Assembly (NCBI GenBank): GCA_031254455.1
Contig: JAIRUI010000084.1
Coordinates: 1 to 19,953, forward strand
Direction: 5' to 3'
Source of the DNA: Chitinispirillales bacterium
GTDB lineage: Bacteria > Fibrobacterota > Chitinivibrionia > Chitinivibrionales > Chitinivibrionaceae
DNA: 19,953 nt
Shown: one piece after another, positions 13,882-19,953 of the stretch
Numbering within the stretch: the first letter of the stretch is position 1
Layout of the letters: each line of letters starts with the position of its first letter
Made by a program: the position numbers and the translations under genes
Notes under the pieces: generated by a model
The model's input: only the letters and a program-made list of their open reading frames with translations
Database searches by the model: none
What the model was told of the DNA's origin: nothing

Positions 13882-15276
13882 ATGACAAAAGAATTTGAAA
13901 CGAAAATTTTATGTATCGGAGCCGGATATGTCGGCGGTCCTACCATGGCGGTTATCGCTCAAAAATGTCCGAACGTTAAGGTAGTCGTAGTAGATATTAA
14001 CAAGGCGAGAATAGACGCTTGGAATAGTAAAAATTTACCTATTTACGAGCCCGGACTTAGCGAAACGGTTAAAGAAGCGCACGGCAGAAATTTGTTTTTC
14101 TCGACAGACGTGGATAACGAAATCGCCAAAGCGGATATAATTTTTGTTTCGGTTAACACCCCTACGAAACAGTATGGAGTAGGCGCGGGGAAAGCGAGCG
14201 ATTTGCAGTATTGGGAAAAAACCGCCCGTGCGATCGTCGCCGCTTCAAATACCGATAAAATTATTGTCGAAAAAAGTACTTTGCCCGTACGTACCGCGGA
14301 GGCGATGGAACGTGTTTTAAATTCAAACGAAAAAGGCTTGCATTTTGAAGTCTTATCCAATCCGGAATTTTTGGCGGAAGGAACCGCGATAGCGGATTTG
14401 CATAATCCCGACCGTGTTCTTATCGGTTCTATGGAAACGGAAAGCGGAGTCGCCGCACGAAATAAATTGGTCGATATTTACGCAAACTGGGTTAGCCGTG
14501 AAAAAATTATCACGAGTAACGTTTGGAGCGCAGAACTTACTAAACTGGCGGCAAACGCTTTTTTGGCGCAAAGAATCTCTTCGATAAACGCAATGTCGGC
14601 TGTTTGCGAGGCGACAAAAGCGGATATAAGCGAAATTTCGCGGGCTATCGGTACGGATACGCGGATAGGGGCGAAGTTTTTGAACGCCAGCGTAGGTTTC
14701 GGCGGCAGTTGTTTTAAAAAAGACGTGCTGAATTTAGTTTATATCGCCGAGTCCAACGGACTTGCCGAGGTCGCGCAGTATTGGGAATGGGTTATTAAAA
14801 TGAACGAGTATCAGGAATCGCGTTTCGTAGAAAATATGATTCGCGCCATGTTTAATACCGTAGCGAATAAAAAAATCGCTTTGTTCGGATTTGCGTTCAA
14901 AAAAGATACCGGAGATACGCGGGAAACGCCCGCCTTGTTTGTAAGCCGAAAACTTGCCGAAGAGCGTGCGTTAATCACGATTTCCGACCCGAAAGCGCTT
15001 GACAACGCAAAAATCGATATGAAAAATTTGAGCGGCGTTCTTTACGAGATTGATCCTTATATCGCGGCGAAAGACGCTCATTCCATAGCGATCCTGACCG
15101 AATGGGATTTGTATAAAACGCTTGATTACGAAAAAATTTACAAAAGTATGGTTAAGCCGGCGACGATTTTTGACGGACGAAACATTTTAGACCATCAAAA
15201 ACTGTTTGAAATCGGGTTTAACGTTTATCGAATCGGAAAACCTGCATTATTGCACTACGAAACGGCGTTGATCTAA
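13882..15276 (+). CDS. ugd: UDP-glucose 6-dehydrogenase
   Basis: Oxidises UDP-glucose twice with NAD+ to UDP-glucuronate, a precursor of exopolysaccharide, lipopolysaccharide and pentose sugars; cytoplasmic. The 464 residues start with a Rossmann NAD site GAGYVGGPT (13-21). EKSTLPVRTAE and SNPEFLAEGTA follow, then the catalytic cysteine in GFGGSCFKKD (Cys277), and a C-terminal UDP-binding domain with KKDTGDTRETPA. Length and motifs fit the long form of the enzyme that also includes animal UGDH, rather than the shorter form of about 390 residues common in bacteria. The ribosome site AGGAG lies 8 bases before the ATG. No glycosyltransferase cluster is attached in this window. Confidence 0.95.
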   Translation: MTKEFETKILCIGAGYVGGPTMAVIAQKCPNVKVVVVDINKARIDAWNSKNLPIYEPGLSETVKEAHGRNLFFSTDVDNEIAKADIIFVSVNTPTKQYGVGAGKASDLQYWEKTARAIVAASNTDKIIVEKSTLPVRTAEAMERVLNSNEKGLHFEVLSNPEFLAEGTAIADLHNPDRVLIGSMETESGVAARNKLVDIYANWVSREKIITSNVWSAELTKLAANAFLAQRISSINAMSAVCEATKADISEISRAIGTDTRIGAKFLNASVGFGGSCFKKDVLNLVYIAESNGLAEVAQYWEWVIKMNEYQESRFVENMIRAMFNTVANKKIALFGFAFKKDTGDTRETPALFVSRKLAEERALITISDPKALDNAKIDMKNLSGVLYEIDPYIAAKDAHSIAILTEWDLYKTLDYEKIYKSMVKPATIFDGRNILDHQKLFEIGFNVYRIGKPALLHYETALI

Positions 15277-15294
15277 AAACGTTTCCGGTCTGCC

Positions 15295-15324
15295 GAAAAA
15301 AAATAAACTACCGCTTATTTTTTC
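15295..15324. repeat. AT-rich hairpin after ugd
   Basis: AAAAAATAA (15298-15306) pairs with TTATTTTTT (15315-15323) around an 8-base loop. The T-rich 3' arm could act as a weak transcription stop after ugd, but there is no GC-rich stem, so this is uncertain. Confidence 0.3.
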
Positions 15325-15350
15325 CGATACTCTGTAAAAAGGGGTAAAGG

Positions 15351-16010
15351 ATGAATATTGAAATTAAAAGCTGTGAAATTGCGTACGGCGCCTGCGGCGT
15401 CTCTTTTGAATTTGTAAAAAACGACAGTGGCAAAGCGTCGTTAATCGTGAAAAACGTTGACAACGCCGATTTGTCGCAGGAGCGAAAACAAAATTTTTTA
15501 CAAAAAATATCGGAAAAATTATCAAGCGGAAAAAAACTTAGCGGAAACGAAATGAGAATGTTACAGCAAAATTCGCCCGTTTTGTTTCAAAAGGCGGTTT
15601 TTATCGAAATGGAACGCAAACAAATAAAGAGACAACTTAGCGCTTGCAAATCCAAAAAAGAAGTACAGGACTTATACGACAGGAAAATGATGCAATTCTT
15701 AACGGAACAAAAAGCGATAGAACGGACGTCGATGCCTAAAGAAAAAAAGGCGGAGGCGATGGAGTTTCTGAAAATGCGCCGCGAAGCGTTTAACGACGAA
15801 TTTAAAGAATTTAAGGAGTCCGCCCTTTATAAATCGCTTCCGGACAAGCGTAAAGAAAAAAACGACCGTTTTGATTCGACCGCGCAAAACAGAGAAGAAA
15901 TCTACTTTTACACGAATAAAAAAAATAACGCTTTTGATTCTGAAACAAGCGGCGCGCAATCTTATTCCGAACAGGCGAGATTTGAAACCAAAGTAAACAT
16001 TTCGGTATAA
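15351..16010 (+). CDS. Hypothetical protein, 219 aa, highly charged and helical
   Basis: The ATG is preceded by GGGG and AAAGG. Residues 1-45 look beta-rich (MNIEIKSCEIAYGACGVSF). Residues 45-180 are strongly helical and rich in Lys/Glu, with a short motif SSGKKLSGNEMRMLQQNSP followed by KAVFIEMERKQIKRQL. The tail from about 185 is polar and probably disordered. There is no signal peptide and no membrane segment. No family is recognised; it could be a scaffold or surface-apparatus accessory protein, but nothing shows that. It follows ugd by 74 bases with a weak hairpin between them. Confidence 0.6.
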   Translation: MNIEIKSCEIAYGACGVSFEFVKNDSGKASLIVKNVDNADLSQERKQNFLQKISEKLSSGKKLSGNEMRMLQQNSPVLFQKAVFIEMERKQIKRQLSACKSKKEVQDLYDRKMMQFLTEQKAIERTSMPKEKKAEAMEFLKMRREAFNDEFKEFKESALYKSLPDKRKEKNDRFDSTAQNREEIYFYTNKKNNAFDSETSGAQSYSEQARFETKVNISV

Positions 16011-16140
16011 ATTTCATATTTTTTGTAAAAACAAATATTATATTACGATAGAACATATAAACGGCTTTATTTGTGTTTGGCAATAAATTTGCCTATTTAA
16101 TCTTAAAAAATATTTTGTTTTAAAAAAGGAGAAGAGGTAA

Positions 16141-16332
16141 ATGCAACAAGAATACGATTTGGGAGAATTGCTGAAAAATCCTGACAAACGGCTTACGAAA
16201 GAGCAATATGAGAATTGGAACAAGTATATAAGTCAAGGAAATGACGACAAGTCGGCGAACGAGGTTGATATTAGCGCCGCGATCAATAAAAGGTGCGAGG
16301 AAATACGAGAACGCGGAACTTATGTGTTGTAG
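16141..16332 (+). CDS. Small hypothetical protein, 63 aa
   Basis: A very strong ribosome site (AAAGGAGAAGAGG) precedes the ATG. The product is polar and helical, with PDKRLTKEQYENWNKYI and INKRCEEIRERG, and has no export signal. Its last codons overlap the start of the next gene by 11 bases, indicating translational coupling and a probable partnership. The upstream gap 16011-16140 is AT-rich; TTGTGT and TATTTA with a 17-base spacer near 16070-16098 are a weak promoter candidate. Confidence 0.65.
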   Translation: MQQEYDLGELLKNPDKRLTKEQYENWNKYISQGNDDKSANEVDISAAINKRCEEIRERGTYVL

Positions 16333-16849
16333 CGGTTCTATGTCTGACTTTAATTCGCAAAAGCGGTTTACCGAAATTAGCAAATTAGCGAATTTATATT
16401 ACGAACGAAGTGATAAAATATTTATTGAGTACAACGAAAAAACTATAAATGAAATAGAGGAAAAATATTCCGGCCGTTTGTCGATTTTGAAAGAAGAAAT
16501 ATACGGCGATGCGATCGGACAGAAAATAGACAGACATAAAATTATTGCGTTGTATATTCAGATGTTTTTAGAAAATCCGCTGTTTACTGTTTTGCAAGGC
16601 AGAGAAAATCTATATCCGTCCCCATCTACGCTACTTATAAATGAGTACTTTTGCTTGGACATTGCAATAATAATTCTAACGAGATGGAATGAAGCGGCGT
16701 TGGACATAAATAAATTTAGCAAATATAAAATACATTTTTTGAAACTACTTGCATATTATAAGGGATATAGCGAACTCCATAAAAGAAATTTGGCTTTTAC
16801 TTATGCGTTGGCGCACATCATACATTTTATTGAACTAAATTATTTGTAA
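16322..16849 (+). CDS. Hypothetical protein, 175 aa, coupled to the preceding small gene
   Basis: The frame is open from 16241, but the ATG at 16322 (or 16340) is the likely start, because it overlaps the stop of the 63-aa gene (TAG at 16330-16332) and so is translated by coupling. No independent ribosome site is seen. The protein is mainly helical, with hydrophobic stretches such as IIALYIQMFLENPLFTVL and YFCLDIAIIILTRW that look like buried helices rather than certain membrane spans. The small-plus-larger overlapping layout is reminiscent of toxin-antitoxin or immunity pairs, but no motif supports that. No family is recognised. Confidence 0.6.
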   Translation: MCCSGSMSDFNSQKRFTEISKLANLYYERSDKIFIEYNEKTINEIEEKYSGRLSILKEEIYGDAIGQKIDRHKIIALYIQMFLENPLFTVLQGRENLYPSPSTLLINEYFCLDIAIIILTRWNEAALDINKFSKYKIHFLKLLAYYKGYSELHKRNLAFTYALAHIIHFIELNYL

Positions 16850-16897
16850 TTTCTCAAAATATACTTTCCACCGTTTTTCATCGTCAAATTTTTTCTC

Positions 16898-16930
16898 AAA
16901 AAACGGGGACGGAAAAATTCCGCCCCCGTA
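16898..16930 (-). terminator. Intrinsic terminator of the deacetylase gene
   Basis: ACGGGG-A-CGGAA (16903-16914) pairs with TTCCG-C-CCCCGT (16918-16929) with one mismatch and a 3-base loop. On the minus strand the stem is followed by a run of six T. It lies 28 bases past the stop of the 16957-19578 gene. On the plus strand no T run follows, so it serves the minus strand. Confidence 0.85.
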
Positions 16931-16956
16931 TAAAAACCGATATTCGCGACAAAAGA

Positions 16957-19578
16957 TTATTTAATCATTATCTTATGCTGCAATACCGAAGCGCCGGCTT
17001 GCTTCACGTTGAGAATCAACAAACCTTTAGCGAGATTGTTCGTTCTCAAACCGGTAACGTTTACGCCGTCCATAGCGTCAAACTTTACACTGCTTATCAA
17101 GCGTCCCTGCAAATTGTAAAGTTCCGCCGTATAATTGCCTTTTCTCAAATTCAGAGCGATTTGTCCGTTTCTGATTCCGGCAAACGACATGCGAACCGTA
17201 TTTTGAACGACGTTTGACGCCGAATTATGCACCAAAGGACCTTCGACGTCCACATCTACGCCCTGCCCGAACCATTCGCCGTTTTTAATAAGCAGCGCCG
17301 AATGATCGTTCGTCTTGAACGGATTGATCGATACCGACCAGATTTTACCTGCGTCGTTATCCATCGACACGGGTTTTCTTCTCGGCGAATTATCCGGATC
17401 GGTATTGGTCGGATTTCCGTCGTAAGCGATCGCAAGGCTTGTAACGGCTTCTCCAAGATTCACGATAACGCTGATTTCTTCCTTGTGTACGTCGTTAACG
17501 GTTTCACCCGCTTTTTGCGTCAACGTCACCTTCCAATTGTCGCCGACATCGGTCAAATTCGCGTCAGTGTTGAAAGCGTTGGCGGTCATACGATATTTAA
17601 CCGCTTCGGACGGGGTATATACGGCAAGTTTTTTAGCCGTAATCAATGTATCGACATGCCGCAAGTGTTCTTTGAGCTGGCTCTTTGTTATACCGCCCCA
17701 CCATCCGCCTTTGTTGAGCGCCGCATTGTTAACGGGCCACAAATCGGGAGCGTCGTCGTTATACCAGTCGCCTACAATGTCTGCGACCGCGTGAAGTTCG
17801 CGAATCATATAACCGTTAAATTTGATTATCGAGTCAACCATCGCGTTTATTCCCAAAAGCACGTGAGCGTTGTTCGGCACAAGGAACTTCGGTTGATCGC
17901 TCGTAGGCGCCGTCCAGTCCTTATCGTTAATAAAGAACGCGTCGAAATCCAATCTGAACGGATGATAGAAATCACCTTCCATTGGTTTTCCGGATTTTGC
18001 TCCGCCTCGCGCCCCTACAAATTTACCCGCGTCAGGGTAAGTTACGCCTTCATACAAGTGATTGTGCGTTTTTTCGCTGTAAGCGTCATACGGATAGCCT
18101 AAATATTCGCTCTTTTTACCTTTTGCAAAGTATTCGCCCGCCGTCTTAACGTTTTTGTAAACGTTCGTGTTAATAATAGCGTTCGCGGTATCGACGTTTC
18201 GTCTGGTTTGCGGTCCGGCGACTCCGGTTCCTCCGTCCCAGCCTTCTATACAGAACAATTTAGCGACAAAACCCGGACGTCCTTGATCTCTTTGAGTTAC
18301 AGACCAACCGGGTCCGCTTGTCGGACAGCCGGGGGGATTTTCACACCCCGGAGAAATCCAGTCGGTCGTTATTCTCGCTCCGTTGTAGTAATACGGATAG
18401 TCGCTTTTTAGCAGCCCTTCTTCAAACCACTGAACTCCCGTCGCGGCGATATAACCTTCCTGATACCCTTCCCATTCGTCGGCGTTGGGGTTGTAATTTG
18501 TATATGCCACATACACTTTTTGTCCGCTTGGAAGCGTAACCTCTTCGATAGGGTTTCCCTTGTAATTGGCTTTTTTAGTAATTCTTATACTGGGATCGTT
18601 CCACTTGACGCTCGTAGAGGGGTCGTAACCCGTCCAATAAGCAGGCCATTCTACCGTTACCATCTCGCTTTCCGCCGTAATCGTGAAAGGATGACCGCCG
18701 TCAGGAGCGCCGTCAACCCAATACGAACCATTGAGAATGCCATGGTTTACCGGATTTCCAAAACTTGAAGCGCTGTTAAGCATAGCATCGGTTATCGCGC
18801 CCGACCAGGAATCGGGACCAAAATTCAAAACGGACTGAGTAACGCCTTGTTTTGATTTTGCCGTAATTTTCCACGTTCCGACGACTTCCAAACCGCGAAC
18901 CGAGGGCGGAACCGCAGGGTCGGTTTGAGAAACCGTTTTGCCAGGATAATAAATCTGCCACTGGTCCGCCGAAGAAGTGTGGTCTATGGTATGGTTGAAT
19001 ATTTCGTGTCCTTCGCCGACCATTTCAATCGCTTTTTTCCAGTCCGCTTCTTCGGTTTGTCCTACTATAACGCCCCAAGCCATCTTGATTTTGGGAAACT
19101 CCTTTGCCGCATCCCATCCCGGCTTTACCGATAATTCAAACGGCATACCGCCGAAGTCGTCTAATGTAATGGAGTATGCTCCGTTAGCGGCGTCTCTCCA
19201 CGTAGGCACCTTAGCCTCTCCTGCGCCTATGTTGTTAAGAGCCGCGCTTCCGTTTGCCCCGTTCCACGTAACCGCCTTGAAATTCGGTCTTCCGCCGTTG
19301 TTCGCCGCAGAAAGCGAGTTGATAAGAACCCAAGGAGAAGTTCCGCCTTCCGCCGCAAATTCTCCAGGAATCGACGAACTGTCGGCCGCAAACTTCGCCC
19401 ACCAATATAGGTCTTTATCGCCGAACTTGCCGTATTTAACGGTATCGCCCGCGCCATCCTGCCAACTGCCCTTATATTCGGCATCTTTCTTCCAATCGTC
19501 AGGACTTTTCCATCCGAAACACATTGAAACAGTTAACAACGCGACAATCGCCGCCGCGCTTGATTTTTTGAAGTTCAT
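16957..19578 (-). CDS. Secreted polysaccharide deacetylase-like protein with CBM-like and type IX sorting domains
   Basis: An 873-residue exported protein. A signal peptide covers residues 1-22. A region resembling CBM5/12 chitin/cellulose-binding modules follows at about 30-86 (GDTVKYG, LYWWAKF, SIPGEF, SPWVLI). A NodB-like deacetylase start follows: TLDDF (138-142, Asp141 as metal ligand) and HTIDH (196-200, His196 and His200 as metal ligands). A large insertion of over 300 residues, rich in Trp, Tyr and Gly, comes before the rest of the catalytic fold, which includes RELHAVAD. The last ~80 residues (LNLRKGNYTAELYNLQGRLI to LQHKIMIK) look like a type IX secretion sorting tail. It probably removes acetyl groups from chitin, xylan or peptidoglycan outside the cell. 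The ribosome site AAGGTGG precedes the ATG. The insertion may hold further binding modules. Confidence 0.75.
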   Translation of the reverse strand: MNFKKSSAAAIVALLTVSMCFGWKSPDDWKKDAEYKGSWQDGAGDTVKYGKFGDKDLYWWAKFAADSSSIPGEFAAEGGTSPWVLINSLSAANNGGRPNFKAVTWNGANGSAALNNIGAGEAKVPTWRDAANGAYSITLDDFGGMPFELSVKPGWDAAKEFPKIKMAWGVIVGQTEEADWKKAIEMVGEGHEIFNHTIDHTSSADQWQIYYPGKTVSQTDPAVPPSVRGLEVVGTWKITAKSKQGVTQSVLNFGPDSWSGAITDAMLNSASSFGNPVNHGILNGSYWVDGAPDGGHPFTITAESEMVTVEWPAYWTGYDPSTSVKWNDPSIRITKKANYKGNPIEEVTLPSGQKVYVAYTNYNPNADEWEGYQEGYIAATGVQWFEEGLLKSDYPYYYNGARITTDWISPGCENPPGCPTSGPGWSVTQRDQGRPGFVAKLFCIEGWDGGTGVAGPQTRRNVDTANAIINTNVYKNVKTAGEYFAKGKKSEYLGYPYDAYSEKTHNHLYEGVTYPDAGKFVGARGGAKSGKPMEGDFYHPFRLDFDAFFINDKDWTAPTSDQPKFLVPNNAHVLLGINAMVDSIIKFNGYMIRELHAVADIVGDWYNDDAPDLWPVNNAALNKGGWWGGITKSQLKEHLRHVDTLITAKKLAVYTPSEAVKYRMTANAFNTDANLTDVGDNWKVTLTQKAGETVNDVHKEEISVIVNLGEAVTSLAIAYDGNPTNTDPDNSPRRKPVSMDNDAGKIWSVSINPFKTNDHSALLIKNGEWFGQGVDVDVEGPLVHNSASNVVQNTVRMSFAGIRNGQIALNLRKGNYTAELYNLQGRLISSVKFDAMDGVNVTGLRTNNLAKGLLILNVKQAGASVLQHKIMIK

Positions 19579-19755
19579 ACTTCATACCACCTTTCTAAAA
19601 AAAGAAACAAAAAACAAATAATCCTCATTCTACGTTCTACGTCCGTATTTATATTTAGTTAAAGTACGGCAATATAGACGATCGTGCACCGGAAATATCG
19701 CGTCAAACACTTTTCTTTACTTAAGGTTAAATACATAAAAAAGCGACATTTTACA

Positions 19756-19777
19756 AAACGACAAAATTCTGTCGTTT
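19756..19777. repeat. 8-bp inverted repeat upstream of the recombinase
   Basis: AAACGACA (19756-19763) and TGTCGTTT (19770-19777) are exact inverted repeats around 6 bases, giving a 22-bp dyad. The size suits a dimeric protein such as a repressor or a serine recombinase half-site pair. It lies in the 19579-19898 divergent spacer, which otherwise holds AT-rich sequence, a 5-bp dyad CCGTA/TACGG (19643-19669), and no clear promoter. Confidence 0.4.
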
Positions 19778-19838
19778 ATTTTTGTTCCGACTAAACGTGC
19801 GTCATACGTTGACGGCGAAAGCGCAAAATTCGCAGCAT

Positions 19839-19854
19839 AAAAACGACCGTTTTT
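19839..19854. repeat. 7-bp near-perfect palindrome upstream of the recombinase
   Basis: AAAAACG (19839-19845) and CGTTTTT (19848-19854) flank AC. The left half AAACGAC matches the left half of the dyad at 19756. It is 45 bases before the recombinase ATG, so it could be an operator or a short hairpin in the leader. Confidence 0.35.
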
Positions 19855-19898
19855 GTACGGCGAATTTGTTTTTATTAAATTTTTACGAAAGGACATTT

Positions 19899-19953
19899 AT
19901 GTTATACGCTTATATTCGTGTCAGCACGGACACACAGACGGTTGAAAACCAAA
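19899..19953 (+). CDS. Serine recombinase (resolvase/invertase family), N-terminus only
   Basis: The ATG at 19899 has ribosome site AAAGGA 5 bases upstream and encodes MLYAYIRVSTDTQTVENQ before the window ends. YxRVSTxxQ is the signature of resolvase/invertase serine recombinases, with the catalytic Ser at residue 9. The TVENQ ending of the motif resembles, from memory, the small DNA invertases of the Bacteroides Mpi/Pin type rather than large phage integrases. Whether it is complete, and whether a helix-turn-helix domain follows, cannot be seen. Confidence 0.88.
   Translation, partial: MLYAYIRVSTDTQTVENQ

Noticed and set aside
16241..16321. ATG at 16241 as start of the 175-aa protein
   Set aside because: It would overlap most of the 63-aa gene in another frame and has no ribosome site; the ATG overlapping the upstream stop explains translation better.
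17227..18102. Long plus-strand open frame of 291 codons
   Set aside because: It is antisense to the well-supported deacetylase gene and shows no domain or ribosome site; long shadow frames are common opposite GC-richer genes.
18977..19621. Plus-strand open frame of 214 codons opposite the start of the deacetylase
   Set aside because: It mirrors the codon pattern of the signal peptide and CBM-like region on the other strand and has no family motif.
1..19953. CRISPR array or complete insertion sequence
   Set aside because: No regularly spaced direct repeats were seen, and no transposase with terminal repeats is present; the only mobile-type gene is the cut-off serine recombinase.

Overview
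This is about 20 kb of an AT-rich Gram-negative bacterial chromosome. It has dense housekeeping genes, one short island of unrecognised genes, and the first bases of a site-specific recombinase. The best guess for the host is Fibrobacterota or a close relative, for example a gut lineage; this is an inference, not a proof. Three things support it. The large secreted protein at 16957-19578 has a C-terminal tail like a type IX secretion sorting domain and a chitin/cellulose-binding-like N-terminus. There is an outer-membrane TonB-dependent receptor paired with a surface-type lipoprotein. Shine-Dalgarno sequences are strong (AAGGAGG, AAAGGA) and promoters look sigma70-like (TTGACA-17-AATATT), which argues against a typical Bacteroidota.

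Layout. 1-337: two small unknown genes on the minus strand behind a tandem promoter-like repeat. 422-3984: mfd (transcription-repair coupling factor) behind a tRNA-Lys gene with its own good promoter, all minus strand. 4053-7480: a compact vitamin B12 uptake operon on the minus strand, in the order cobalamin riboswitch, BtuB-like TonB-dependent receptor, beta-propeller lipoprotein resembling the BtuG type, terminator. 7571-8970: a small membrane protein converging on a DHH phosphoesterase operon whose second gene is frameshifted. 9077-10912: a flippase-like membrane protein, a headless MazF/PemK toxin remnant, and a QueG that ends early exactly where the remnant begins.

10913-13737: an AT-rich spacer with a nested 150-bp palindrome, then a co-directional run of four genes: a small secreted protein, an unknown 252-aa protein, a 33-aa lipoprotein and an HrgA-like HARE-HTH protein. 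13882-16849: UDP-glucose 6-dehydrogenase and three unknown proteins, the last two translationally coupled. 16898-19578: a secreted polysaccharide deacetylase-like protein with a clear terminator, on the minus strand. 19579-19953: a divergent intergenic region with two short inverted repeats, then the start of a serine recombinase that runs off the window.

Working together: the riboswitch, receptor and lipoprotein make a B12 capture-and-import module under cobalamin control. The lipoprotein carries an eight-G tract just after its lipid anchor that could switch it on and off. The junction at 10040-10157 is a rearrangement scar. The most novel-looking material is the B12 module outside its best-known phylum, the nested palindrome, and the HrgA-linked set of unknown genes. 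No CRISPR array, rRNA or complete insertion sequence was seen.
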